Assembly (NCBI GenBank): GCA_038137215.1
Contig: JAYQBG010000004.1
Location: 1 to 64,000 of the forward strand
Length of the DNA: 64,000 nt
Direction: 5' to 3'
Source: JABJAG01 sp038137215
Lineage (GTDB): Bacteria > Pseudomonadota > Alphaproteobacteria > UBA6615
This document shows positions 18,606 through 26,699 of this stretch, piece by piece. Made by a program: the position numbers and the translations under genes. The number at the start of each line of letters is the position of its first letter. The first letter of the stretch is position 1. The notes beneath the pieces are model-generated. The model was not told where the DNA came from and searched no databases. It was given only the letters and a program-made list of their open reading frames with translations.

Positions 18606-19829
18606 ATGAGCCTCGCTTTAGAATCCACCAGTACGCCAATTTCAAAAGAAAAGGCCCGCTTCGATTGGGAAGACCCGTTGTTGTTGAAGGATTCTCTCAC
18701 TGAGGAAGAGCGCATGGTGCGCGACACCGCGCGCGACTACAGCCAGGACAAGCTGATGCCGCGGGTGCTCGAGGCCAATCGCAATGAGGTCTTCCACCGC
18801 GAGATCATGAATGAACTCGGTGAACTGGGTCTGCTCGGCTCCACCCTTCCCGAAAAATATGGTTGCGCCGGCGTCAATCACGTCTGCTACGGGCTGATCG
18901 CGCGCGAGGTTGAGCGGGTGGATTCGGGGTATCGCTCGGCGTTGTCCGTGCAGTCCTCACTCGTAATGTGGCCGATTTACGCCTACGGCTCCGAAGAACA
19001 GCGGATGAAGTACCTTCCCAAGCTCGCAACCGGCGAATGGGTGGGTGCGTTCGGGCTGACCGAGCCCGATCACGGATCTGACCCGGGCAGCATGGTCACC
19101 CGGGCGAAATCCGTCGATGGCGGCTTCCAGTTGAATGGCGCCAAAATGTGGATTTCCAACGCACCGATTGCGGATGTGTTCGTGGTCTGGGCCAAGGATG
19201 ACGAGGGTGTGATCCGCGGCTTCATTCTCGAGCGTGACATGGAAGGTCTTTCGACCCCGAAGATCGACGGCAAATTTTCCCTGCGCGCCTCATCCACCGG
19301 CGAAGTGGCCATGGACGACGTCTTTGTCCCGGCCGAAAACCAGCTGCCCAATGCGCGCGGGCTGGGCGGCCCCTTCGGCTGCCTGAACAAGGCGCGATAC
19401 GGCATCTCCTGGGGGGCGCTGGGCGCAGCCGAGTTCTGCTGGCAGGCCGCCCGCGAATACACCATGGAACGCAAGCAGTTCGGACGTCCCCTGGCCGCCA
19501 ATCAGTTGATTCAGAAGAAGCTCGCCGACATGCAGACCGAGATCACTCTGGGCCTGCATTCGTGCCTGCGTCTCGGCCGCCTGCTCGATGAAGACCGGGC
19601 CACGCCGGAGATGATTTCACTGATGAAGCGCAACAATGCAGGCAAGGCACTCGACATTGCCCGGGTTGCCCGCGACATGCATGGCGGCAACGGAATCTCT
19701 GACGAGTATCACGTGATCCGACATGTGATGAATCTGGAATCGGTGAACACCTACGAAGGCACTCACGATATCCACGCATTGATCCTGGGACGTGCGCAGA
19801 CGGGGATTCAATCCTTTACCGGCGCCTGA
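18606..19829 (+). CDS. gcdH: Glutaryl-CoA dehydrogenase
   Basis: FAD enzyme oxidising and decarboxylating glutaryl-CoA to crotonyl-CoA in lysine and tryptophan breakdown. The 407-residue protein has acyl-CoA dehydrogenase motifs (WVGAFGLTEPDHGSDPGSM, KMWISNAPIADVFVVWAK) and the GCDH-type C terminus with the catalytic glutamate in NTYEGTHDIHALILGRA. GGAG precedes the ATG at 18606. The stop abuts the stop of the convergent MarR-type gene. Lysine catabolism may connect it loosely with the decarboxylase at 46.6 kb. Confidence 0.96.
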   Translation: MSLALESTSTPISKEKARFDWEDPLLLKDSLTEEERMVRDTARDYSQDKLMPRVLEANRNEVFHREIMNELGELGLLGSTLPEKYGCAGVNHVCYGLIAREVERVDSGYRSALSVQSSLVMWPIYAYGSEEQRMKYLPKLATGEWVGAFGLTEPDHGSDPGSMVTRAKSVDGGFQLNGAKMWISNAPIADVFVVWAKDDEGVIRGFILERDMEGLSTPKIDGKFSLRASSTGEVAMDDVFVPAENQLPNARGLGGPFGCLNKARYGISWGALGAAEFCWQAAREYTMERKQFGRPLAANQLIQKKLADMQTEITLGLHSCLRLGRLLDEDRATPEMISLMKRNNAGKALDIARVARDMHGGNGISDEYHVIRHVMNLESVNTYEGTHDIHALILGRAQTGIQSFTGA

Positions 19830-20447
19830 TCAGGCATCGCCCTCAGCGATGCGGGCGTCGACTGCTGGGGCCTCCACCGGATTGAAGTTGATGCAAAACC
19901 GTTTGGCATCTTCACAGGACAATTCCGCCTGTTTGTAACCGCAACGCATGTTGCCGTTGTCGGTTGCGCCTTCGAAATGGCCACAAGCGTCGCAAATGCC
20001 CATCCCCTGCCCGCCGCAGCGTGACTGCATGTCGGCGCAAAGGGCATTGAGGCCCTGCTTCATGGTGTCCACCACCTCGTCGGGAAGTCTTTCAATCGCC
20101 AGATCCAGACAATTCAGAGGGTCTTCCGCCAGCAGGGCTTGCCCCTCATCGGTGATCTCGATGTGACGAACCCGTTTGTCGTCGGGATCTGGGACACGTT
20201 TGAGGTAGCCCTTCTTTTCCAGCGCATTGAGCGTCTGGCTGGCCGTTCCCTTGGTGGTTCCGAGGAACACGGCGAGCGCGCCCGGGGTCTGCGAAAAACG
20301 ATTCGCCTGCGCCACAAAGCGCAAACTGTCCCACTGCGCCGGGTTCAAGCCATGACAATACTGCAGACCACGTGCCATGCGACCGATACGGTCGAGGAGC
20401 CGTGAGAGGCTCTCTTTGTCAGTAATTTCAGTGGTTTGCGCGCTCAT
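19830..20447 (-). CDS. MarR family regulator with cysteine-rich C-terminal extension
   Basis: Residues 10-135 form a MarR winged helix: LNPAQWDSLRFVAQANRFS, the recognition helix region TTKGTASQTLNALEKKGYL, and the wing DPDDKRVRHIEITDEG. An extra tail of about 65 residues holds six cysteines (144, 152, 155, 169, 178, 185), including CDACGHF. Such spacing suggests a metal or iron-sulfur site, or redox sensing; this is inference. It is convergent with gcdH and divergent from rpoH. Two palindromic sites lie in between. Confidence 0.88.
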   Translation of the reverse strand: MSAQTTEITDKESLSRLLDRIGRMARGLQYCHGLNPAQWDSLRFVAQANRFSQTPGALAVFLGTTKGTASQTLNALEKKGYLKRVPDPDDKRVRHIEITDEGQALLAEDPLNCLDLAIERLPDEVVDTMKQGLNALCADMQSRCGGQGMGICDACGHFEGATDNGNMRCGYKQAELSCEDAKRFCINFNPVEAPAVDARIAEGDA

Positions 20448-20511
20448 ATTATCCTGTTCTTATAGCTCGCTAACCCACACGTTTCTACACTGATTTTATA
20501 TTTTTTGGATA

Positions 20512-20579
20512 GTATCGAGTCGATAGAGACTTGTTCGGGAACGGATCTGCACGTATATTCTATTTGTATCGAGTCGAAA
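20512..20579. promoter_or_regulatory. Pair of palindromic sites between the MarR-type gene and rpoH
   Basis: TATCGAGTCGATA at 20513-20525 is a perfect inverted repeat around a central G. TATCGAGTCGAAA at 20567-20579 matches it at all but one symmetric position. The 12-mer GTATCGAGTCGA occurs in both, 54 bases apart. They sit in the divergent intergenic region, where a MarR dimer could repress its own gene and affect rpoH. No protein binding is shown by sequence alone. Confidence 0.6.
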
Positions 20580-20646
20580 CCAACCGGAACACCGTCATAC
20601 GGGTCGATATAGCCCCTGACGGTAATTTGTCAAAGGAATGAGCACT

Positions 20647-21540
20647 ATGGCTGCTTTTGCATCTCAGGCGATCGAACAAGGTAACCGTCGCTACGCCAAC
20701 AGCGTGATGAAAGCTCCTATCCTGGAACGTGAAGAGGAATTCGAGCTTGCCCGCCGCTGGCGTGAAGACAAACACGAGCCGTCTCTCCACAAACTGATCG
20801 AGGCCTATGCACGCTATGTGCTGAAAATGGCTTGGAAGTTCCGTGGTTACGGCCTGCCGGTCGGCGACCTCGTGCAGGAAGGCAATATTGGCCTGATGGA
20901 GGCCGCGCAGCGCTTCGACACCTCCCATGACGCGCGGTTTTCGACCTATGCATCCTGGTGGATCATGGCCGCCATTCAGGATTACATCCTTCGCAACACG
21001 TCGATTGTGCGTGTCGCAACCACGCCCGCGCAGCGGCGCCTGTTTTTCAACCTCCGCAAGGTCCGCGCGCAGATTGCCACCGGTGCCAACGGAGAACTGA
21101 CAGACGAAGACCGCGATCTCGTAGCCGACCGGCTGCAGGTCAAGCACGCCGATGTGGTGCGGATGGAAGCCCATCTCGGGGGCCCAGACAATTCCCTCAA
21201 CGCGAGCTACGGCGAGGAGGATGATTTCGAATTCCAGGACGCGTTGCCTGATGAAGGTCCGAATCCCGAAGAAATTACGGCGTGGCAGCACGACGGCAAG
21301 GTTCGTTCGGCATGGGTAGAAGATGCGCTGGAAACCTTGAGTGAACGCGAGCGGGAAATCATCGTCCAAAGGTTCCTGAGCGAAGAGAAGAACACACTCT
21401 CGGATATCGGCGAGACCTTCGGGGTCAGCAAGGAGCGTATTCGGCAGATTGAGGCCAAGGCTCTCGACAAACTGAAGGTGGCGTTGGCCGAGCATGGATC
21501 CGATGCAAAGGCCATCCTCGATAACGACCTGCTCGTGTGA
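20647..21540 (+). CDS. rpoH: RNA polymerase sigma-32 (heat-shock) factor RpoH
   Basis: A 297-residue sigma-70 family factor. Region 2 contains YARYVLKMAWKFRGYGLPVG, DLVQEGNIGLMEAAQRFD and FSTYASWWIMAAIQDYILRN. The RpoH box appears as QRRLFFNLRK, specific to sigma-32. Region 4 has ALETLSEREREIIVQRFL and FGVSKERIRQIEAKALDKL. I chose the ATG at 20647, nine bases after AAGGA; an ATG at 20638 abuts that site. It is divergent from the cysteine-tailed MarR gene and ends in a strong terminator. Many alphaproteobacteria have two RpoH paralogues; I cannot say which this is. Confidence 0.95.
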   Translation: MAAFASQAIEQGNRRYANSVMKAPILEREEEFELARRWREDKHEPSLHKLIEAYARYVLKMAWKFRGYGLPVGDLVQEGNIGLMEAAQRFDTSHDARFSTYASWWIMAAIQDYILRNTSIVRVATTPAQRRLFFNLRKVRAQIATGANGELTDEDRDLVADRLQVKHADVVRMEAHLGGPDNSLNASYGEEDDFEFQDALPDEGPNPEEITAWQHDGKVRSAWVEDALETLSEREREIIVQRFLSEEKNTLSDIGETFGVSKERIRQIEAKALDKLKVALAEHGSDAKAILDNDLLV

Positions 21541-21566
21541 CCGGAAACCTGAGAGTGCAGGAAAAC

Positions 21567-21595
21567 AAAAGGGCGGCCTGATGGCCGCCCTTTTT
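21567..21595 (+). terminator. Rho-independent terminator after rpoH
   Basis: AAAAGGGCGGCC and its complement flank a TGAT loop, followed by five T. The A-rich 5' flank makes it a possible two-way terminator serving the convergent MarR-type gene as well. Confidence 0.92.
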
Positions 21596-21627
21596 CATGT
21601 CTGTATCGCGGGAGAAACTTCCGAAAG

Positions 21628-22113
21628 TCAGGCGGCAGTGCCCACCCGGAAGAACTCGGCGATCCGCGGGCCAAACCCGAGTTGCTGCAACCAGAAACGT
21701 TCGACGTCGCGCAACGCCTCGTTGGCTTCACAGAGGTTCTGTTCGTCAATGCCATCTGCGATGGTTTCCACATAACGCTCGAACATGTCTTCCAGAAGCC
21801 GGCTGAGCTCAAGGCCCTTGTCGGTCAGGCGCACACGAACCGAACGCCGGTCATGAGACGAACGTTCCTGATGGAGATAACCATGCTCGGTCATCTTCTT
21901 GACGTTGTAGGACACATTGAACCCGAGATAGTAACCCCGCAGGGTCAACTCGCCGACGGTAAGTTCCTCGCCGCCGATGTTGTAAAGGATCAGGGACTGG
22001 ACGTTGTTGATGTCACGGATATCGTGGGCTTCCAGCTCGGATTTGATAACCTCGAGAAACTGGCGATGCATCCGTTTCAAAAGAACGATGGTGGACAGGT
22101 AGGTCTGTTTCAT
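21628..22113 (-). CDS. MarR-type winged-helix transcriptional regulator
   Basis: About 161 residues, with a winged helix at residues 25-110: RDINNVQSLILYNIGGEELTV, then LGFNVSYNVKKMTEHGYLHQ, and the wing RSSHDRRSVRVRLTDKGLE. The HERSSHDRRSV arrangement resembles a group of alphaproteobacterial MarR-like proteins that often carry this domain alone. The ATG at 22113 has GGAGG seven bases upstream. It is divergent from hemB, and the short inverted repeat at 22163-22178 could be its operator. Ligand and targets are unknown. Confidence 0.87.
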   Translation of the reverse strand: MKQTYLSTIVLLKRMHRQFLEVIKSELEAHDIRDINNVQSLILYNIGGEELTVGELTLRGYYLGFNVSYNVKKMTEHGYLHQERSSHDRRSVRVRLTDKGLELSRLLEDMFERYVETIADGIDEQNLCEANEALRDVERFWLQQLGFGPRIAEFFRVGTAA

Positions 22114-22162
22114 TGCTGCGCCTCCCGCGTTTGAGCGCAATTTCCATCGATCATCATCACAG

Positions 22163-22178
22163 GCTCAGGTTAATGAGC
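22163..22178. promoter_or_regulatory. Short inverted repeat between the MarR-type gene and hemB
   Basis: GCTCA and TGAGC flank six bases (GGTTAA) in the divergent intergenic region. The size suits a dimeric regulator, but a 5-bp arm is weak evidence. Confidence 0.3.
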
Positions 22179-22271
22179 ACTTAAGCGTAAGATGTTTGGT
22201 CCCCGGTCTTGGCCCACCTGCATCCTTGCGGCTAAGGTGCGCCCGTTTTCGACCGGACAGCAGGAGTTCCC

Positions 22272-23288
22272 ATGTCACGTGGCCCATCCACGCCTGTCGG
22301 CGTCTTTCCGCAAACCCGCATGCGCCGAAACCGCCGCTGGGACTGGTCACGCCGGCTTGTGCGCGAAAACACGCTGACCCCGGCCGATCTGATCTGGCCG
22401 GTCTTTGTGTGCGATGGCAAAGACCACATAGAAAACGTCCCCACCATGCCCGGCGTGGTGCGGCATTCACCAGACCGACTGCCCGCGGCTGTGGCGGAAG
22501 CCAAATCCCTGGGAATCCCGGCGGTCGCGATCTTCCCGGCCACGCCGGCGAGTGTCAAAACACCGGGCGCCGAGGAAGCCTGGAACCCGGACAATCTGGT
22601 CTGTCAGGCGGTCAAATCGATCAAGGACGCGCATCCCGATATGGGGGTGATGTGCGATGTGGCCCTGGACCCGTTCAATTCCGATGGTCATGACGGGCTT
22701 GTCCGCGACGGCCAGGTGGTCAATGACGAAACTGTTGAGGCGCTGTGCCGCCAGGCGCTGGTTCAGGTTGCGGCCGGCTGCGATGTCATCGCGCCATCGG
22801 ACATGATGGACGGAAGAATCGGTGCACTCCGCACAGCGCTTGATGCGGACGGCCACGGCGACGTTCTTCTGATGGCCTATGCCGCCAAATACGCCTCCGG
22901 ATTCTACGGCCCGTTCCGAGATGCTATCGAGAGTACGGGCGCCCTCAAAGGCGCGGGCAAGGACACCTACCAGATGGACCCGGCCAATTCCGATGAAGCG
23001 CTGCGCGAAGTGGCACTCGACATACAGGAAGGCGCGGACATGGTGATGGTCAAACCGGGTCTGCCCTATCTCGATATTGTCTACCGCGTGAAGGAAAGGT
23101 TCGGCGTACCGACCTTCGCCTACAATGTGAGCGGCGAATACGCGATGCTACGGATTGCCGCTGAAAACGGTGCGCTCGACTACAATCGGGTCATGATGGA
23201 GAGCCTGATCGCGTTCAAGCGCGCGGGCTGCAATGGCATCCTGACCTATTCCGCAGTCGATGCGGCCCGAATCCTCAATGACAGCTGA
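22272..23288 (+). CDS. hemB: Delta-aminolevulinic acid dehydratase (porphobilinogen synthase), magnesium type
   Basis: Joins two aminolevulinate molecules into porphobilinogen for haem and cobalamin. The 338-residue protein has the lysine motifs LMAYAAKYASGFYGPFRDA and MVKPGLPYLD, and the C-terminal FAYNVSGEYAML. The metal segment reads CDVALDPFNSDGHDG, with aspartates where zinc-dependent enzymes have cysteines, so it should be the Mg-responsive type. AGGAG precedes the ATG. The product also feeds the B12 needed by NrdJ. The next gene overlaps its end. Confidence 0.97.
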   Translation: MSRGPSTPVGVFPQTRMRRNRRWDWSRRLVRENTLTPADLIWPVFVCDGKDHIENVPTMPGVVRHSPDRLPAAVAEAKSLGIPAVAIFPATPASVKTPGAEEAWNPDNLVCQAVKSIKDAHPDMGVMCDVALDPFNSDGHDGLVRDGQVVNDETVEALCRQALVQVAAGCDVIAPSDMMDGRIGALRTALDADGHGDVLLMAYAAKYASGFYGPFRDAIESTGALKGAGKDTYQMDPANSDEALREVALDIQEGADMVMVKPGLPYLDIVYRVKERFGVPTFAYNVSGEYAMLRIAAENGALDYNRVMMESLIAFKRAGCNGILTYSAVDAARILNDS

Positions 23289-23871
23289 TCTCGAGACCGC
23301 AGAAGCGCCGCCACCGGCGCTGCATGTACGCTACAATCCGAAAATTCAGCTGTTTCGGTTCGCAGCGATCCTGGCAGTCGCAGCACTGTGCCTGTTCATT
23401 CCCTATGCCGCGGAAGACCAGGGACCCGATGCATGGCGATTTGCAGGGATACTGATCGCCGCGGCGGTTCTCTGGGCGTTCTGGACGCTTCGTCTCGTGC
23501 GAGACCACACGCCGCAGATCATTGTCGATGAGAACGGGGTCTATGTCCGCGAATGGATGGTCGGCACGGTATCGTGGGATAACATCGAATACATCGCCCA
23601 TTCGAGTTCGATCCGGCGTGGTCTGGTGGCTTCGGTGACCCGGACCCGTCGCAAACCCTATCTGCTTTTTCGGTTTGTTGAGACCCCCAAGATAAAGCCC
23701 AACGCGCCTCCGCCCTTCGGCTGGGTGCAGTACATATCGGCCGAGTTCGCCATTCAGGAACCGGTTATCCAGCAATACGGTCTTGATACGCCCGTGAACG
23801 ATATCCTGAAGCAGATTCAGGCCCATATCGAATATTGGCGGCTCCACACCGACACCCTATTAAACGAATAA
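23278..23871 (+). CDS. Two-helix membrane protein with cytoplasmic PH-like domain
   Basis: About 197 residues. Two membrane segments near the N terminus (RFAAILAVAALCLFIPYA and FAGILIAAAVLWAFWTL) are followed by a cytoplasmic domain with ADHTPQIIVDENGVYVREW-like strands (actual: TPQIIVDENGVYVREWMVG, VSWDNIEYIAHSSSI). This layout resembles bacterial PH-domain (bPH2/YdbS-like) proteins, although the match is loose. The ATG at 23278 lies inside the end of hemB, overlapping by 11 bases, which implies coupling. I do not recognise a specific family and assign no function. Confidence 0.75.
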   Translation: MTADLETAEAPPPALHVRYNPKIQLFRFAAILAVAALCLFIPYAAEDQGPDAWRFAGILIAAAVLWAFWTLRLVRDHTPQIIVDENGVYVREWMVGTVSWDNIEYIAHSSSIRRGLVASVTRTRRKPYLLFRFVETPKIKPNAPPPFGWVQYISAEFAIQEPVIQQYGLDTPVNDILKQIQAHIEYWRLHTDTLLNE

Positions 23872-24001
23872 TTTGTGTGATTTAAATATTATTCCGTCAT
23901 TAACTTGTTAATAATGGCTTGGGGTTCTATCTAATCCTCAGTGTGTCATTTAGGCATGCCGTTTTGGCGATGCTCGCGACGCAGATTCAGAGGAGAGAAA
24001 A

Positions 24002-24661
24002 ATGACGGTCCAGATTGGCAGTACGGCCCCCGATTTCGAGGCTCAAACGACGGACGGCAAGATCAGCTTCCACGACTGGCTCGGCGACAGCTGGGGCATT
24101 CTGTTTTCCCACCCGAAGGATTTCACCCCGGTCTGCACGACAGAACTGGGTTATATGGCCAAACTCAAGCCCGAGTTCGACAAGCGCAATGTCAAAATCA
24201 TCGGGCTAAGTGTGGACCCGGTGGACAACCACGAAAAATGGGTCGCCGATATTGAGGAGACCCAGGGCGCCAAGGTCACCTACCCGATGATCGGCGATAC
24301 CGAACTGACGGTCGCAAAGCTCTACGGCATGCTTCCGGCCGATGAAACCGGTACTGCCGAGGGTCGGACGGCAGCCACCAATGCGACAGTGCGCAACGTG
24401 TACGTCATCGGTCCGGACAAGCAGGTGAAACTTATCATTTCCTACCCGATGAGCACCGGACGAAACTTCGATGAGATTTTGCGCGTTATCGATTCCCTGC
24501 AACTTACCGCCGACCACAAGGTCGCCACACCGGTGAACTGGAAGGACGGCGAAGATGTGATCATCCTTCCTGCCGTGTCAGATGAGGACGCCAGGAAGGC
24601 CTATCCCGACGGATGGAATGCGCCCAAGCCATATCTTCGGATCGTGCCGCAGCCTCAATAA
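24002..24661 (+). CDS. Peroxiredoxin, 1-Cys (Prx6) type
   Basis: Thiol peroxidase reducing hydrogen peroxide and alkyl hydroperoxides. The 219-residue length and long C-terminal domain (TADHKVATPVNWKDGEDV, YLRIVPQPQ) mark the Prx6 group. The peroxidatic Cys45 is in SHPKDFTPVCTTELGYM, and no resolving cysteine is evident, as expected for 1-Cys enzymes. AGGAG precedes the ATG. The 130-base upstream region is AT-rich and has an inverted repeat TTAAC/GTTAA at 23900-23911 that may be regulatory. Confidence 0.96.
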   Translation: MTVQIGSTAPDFEAQTTDGKISFHDWLGDSWGILFSHPKDFTPVCTTELGYMAKLKPEFDKRNVKIIGLSVDPVDNHEKWVADIEETQGAKVTYPMIGDTELTVAKLYGMLPADETGTAEGRTAATNATVRNVYVIGPDKQVKLIISYPMSTGRNFDEILRVIDSLQLTADHKVATPVNWKDGEDVIILPAVSDEDARKAYPDGWNAPKPYLRIVPQPQ

Positions 24662-24679
24662 GCATCTCGTACAGACTGG

Positions 24680-24710
24680 AAACGGGCGTGCCTTCAGGTG
24701 CGCCCGTTTT
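24680..24710 (+). terminator. Terminator between the peroxiredoxin and the convergent hydrolase gene
   Basis: AAACGGGCG (24680-24688) pairs with CGCCCGTTT (24701-24709) around a loop of about 12 bases, followed by T. The A-rich left flank lets it work in both directions; its edge touches the stop codon of the minus-strand gene. Confidence 0.8.
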
Positions 24711-25672
24711 CATATTGCGATCTTGAAAAAGGCCACCGCACACCGGTCATGCCAGCGGCCACTGCGTCCGTGAAATCCGACATGCCCCCCGCCCCGCGCA
24801 ATCTCGATCCGCAGGTTGGCCGGCAATTCACCAACATCTCGATACATGTCGGTCGGTATCCAGGGGTCGGAGTCCCCATGAAGCAGAAGCGTGGAGACCC
24901 TGATGTCCTTTAGAAACTGGCGGGACATGTTCTGCGCATAGTAATCCGCCGCATCGGCGAACCCGTTGAGCGGCGCAACAACACCGTTATCAAACTCACG
25001 AATGGTTTCCGCGGATTTCAATGCGGACCGCTGTTTGTCGTCAATTTCAAGCGGTCCTCCTGTCCAGTCAGACTTCATCCGGTCCAGTAACCAGCCGTGA
25101 TAGCCACGGTTGCGTGACGCTTCAAGCCTTGTCGAGGCAGCTGCCAGATCGAGCGGTGCCGACACTGATATGGCCCGCGCGACACGCGCACCCGTGCCAG
25201 TTTCCCCGAGATATTTGAGAAGCAGGTTTCCGCCCAGCGAATACCCCATGGCGTAAATACCTCGGGGTGCCTGTCCGTCAGCGTGGAGGGTCTCGAGTGC
25301 GAGCCGCAGGTCTTCGCTGCGGCCGGCATGATACATCTCCCGGCAATTTTCCCGGGACGGCCCGGCGCCGCGCAGATTGAACCGGAATACATCAAAGCCG
25401 GCCTCAAGCAGGTGGCGCGCGCTGGCACGGACATAGGCACTGTCTTCGCAGCCCGTCAGACCATGGACGAGAACGACCAGTGGTTTCGATCCATCCCGGG
25501 CGCGGTGCATCACGCCTTCAAGGCGGTCACCGTTCGAAGCCATGAAGGTCAGGCGTGTTCCTGACCAAGGCTCAAGGTCTGCGTGGTCGCGCAGGACGGC
25601 ATTTCGGATGGTCTGCAGGTCGCCGCCGAACCAAGGTGCGCGCTCGCGAAACTCCGGCAGGGCAATTTTCAT
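24710..25672 (-). CDS. YheT-family alpha/beta hydrolase
   Basis: A 320-residue hydrolase of the YheT group (COG0429). Visible elements are the oxyanion segment VLVHGLTGCEDSAYVR, the nucleophile elbow AMGYSLGGNLLLKYLGE, an acidic residue in LLHGDSDPWIP and a histidine in RGGGHVGFHG, in order. The N-terminal start RAPWFGGDLQTI is also family-like. Substrate is unknown; members act on esters or lipids. Its ATG overlaps the stop of the next hydrolase by four bases. Confidence 0.92.
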   Translation of the reverse strand: MKIALPEFRERAPWFGGDLQTIRNAVLRDHADLEPWSGTRLTFMASNGDRLEGVMHRARDGSKPLVVLVHGLTGCEDSAYVRASARHLLEAGFDVFRFNLRGAGPSRENCREMYHAGRSEDLRLALETLHADGQAPRGIYAMGYSLGGNLLLKYLGETGTGARVARAISVSAPLDLAAASTRLEASRNRGYHGWLLDRMKSDWTGGPLEIDDKQRSALKSAETIREFDNGVVAPLNGFADAADYYAQNMSRQFLKDIRVSTLLLHGDSDPWIPTDMYRDVGELPANLRIEIARGGGHVGFHGRSGRWHDRCAVAFFKIAI

Positions 25673-26508
25673 TCCGTAAGAAAGCCGGTGATGGCGCTGA
25701 TCTGGTCATCGGCCATAAGCGCGGGGGCATGGCCAATATTCGCGAACTCGATCACCTGAGCCTGCGGACCGCGCCGTGACATCTGTTGCGCAACCGCGGA
25801 AGGCAGAATTTCGGATTCAGCACCACGCAGGGCGAGTGTCGGCACGGCGATCATATCCCAGACGCGCCAGAGGTCGGCGTCCTCGGCGGGCGCCGCAACA
25901 ATCGGCTTTCGAATATCCGGGTCATAGGCCGATGTGACCCGGCCAGAATCGGTGACACGCGACGACGTTTCAGCCAGGTGGCGCCACTGGTCATCCGTCA
26001 GTGCGCCAAAGGGCGACCAGATCCAGCGCAGATAGGTCTCGAACTCTTTCACGTCTGCGAAGTCGGGATCGGTCCCGACATACTCGCGTATCAGCGCCAC
26101 GGATTCCTTCGAGACGAAAGGACCCACATCGTTGAGCACAAGGCGGCGGAGAGGACAAGGTTGCTGCACGGCCAGTAACATGCCGATTATCCCCCCCATG
26201 GACGTCCCCACGAGATCAACCTCATTGATGTCCAGATGCGAGATCAAAGCCAGCACATCGCTCACATACTGCGGCATGTCATAGCTCATCGGATCCGGCA
26301 GCCAGTCGCTTTTGCCGCGACCGACAACATCCAAACAGATTACCCGATGGGTTTGCGAAAGCGCGGCTGCAACCATATCGAATGACCGGCACATCAAGGT
26401 CAGGCCATGCAAACAGATCACCGCCGGGCCGTCTTCCGGACCCCATTCGGTAAAGTGTAGTTGATGCTGCCCTTGCGGGTTTTGCGCCATGAAAGAACGT
26501 GACCGCAT
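25669..26508 (-). CDS. Alpha/beta hydrolase
   Basis: A 279-residue hydrolase. It has AVICLHGLTLMCRSFDMV, VICLDVVGRGKSDWL, the nucleophile elbow LVGTSMGGIIGMLLA, the acid region LALRGAESEIL and a histidine in FANIGHAPALM. It resembles haloalkane-dehalogenase or esterase-type relatives; exact substrate cannot be read. The ATG at 26508 has AGAGG nine bases upstream, while that at 26490 has no site. It is coupled to the YheT-type gene, so the two may act on related compounds. Confidence 0.9.
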   Translation of the reverse strand: MRSRSFMAQNPQGQHQLHFTEWGPEDGPAVICLHGLTLMCRSFDMVAAALSQTHRVICLDVVGRGKSDWLPDPMSYDMPQYVSDVLALISHLDINEVDLVGTSMGGIIGMLLAVQQPCPLRRLVLNDVGPFVSKESVALIREYVGTDPDFADVKEFETYLRWIWSPFGALTDDQWRHLAETSSRVTDSGRVTSAYDPDIRKPIVAAPAEDADLWRVWDMIAVPTLALRGAESEILPSAVAQQMSRRGPQAQVIEFANIGHAPALMADDQISAITGFLTE

Positions 26509-26612
26509 CGCAGCGAGCCTCTAACGTCGGGACGAGTGTGCGGGATCGTAACTCACACCGCGCAGCCCACCAAGGCCCAGACAGAAAACTCCGACAGCAA
26601 ACATAGATCACC

Positions 26613-26699
26613 ATGGGACAGATTTCCGTCAGATGACCGCTTCCTAGGGACAAAGATGCCTGGCGCAGCCTGTTCGAGGGCTATCGGGCCTTCTACAAA
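26613..26699 (+). other. In-frame upstream remnant of the GNAT gene, interrupted by TGA
   Basis: The ATG at 26613 reads MGQISVR, then TGA at 26634-26636, then PLPRDKDAWRSLFEGYRAFYK straight into the downstream frame. The pieces match the first strand and helix of a GNAT protein, with one stop between them. A CGA-to-TGA change would explain it. Nothing between the TGA and 26700 offers an ATG, GTG or TTG start. Confidence 0.6.

Noticed and set aside
23900..23911. TTAAC/GTTAA pair as a CtrA site upstream of the peroxiredoxin
   Set aside because: CtrA sites need TTAA separated by seven bases; the spacing here is wrong. It may still be another operator.
26634..26636. TGA in the GNAT gene as selenocysteine
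   Set aside because: No selenoprotein family fits, no downstream SECIS-like hairpin is apparent, and GNAT enzymes do not use selenocysteine.
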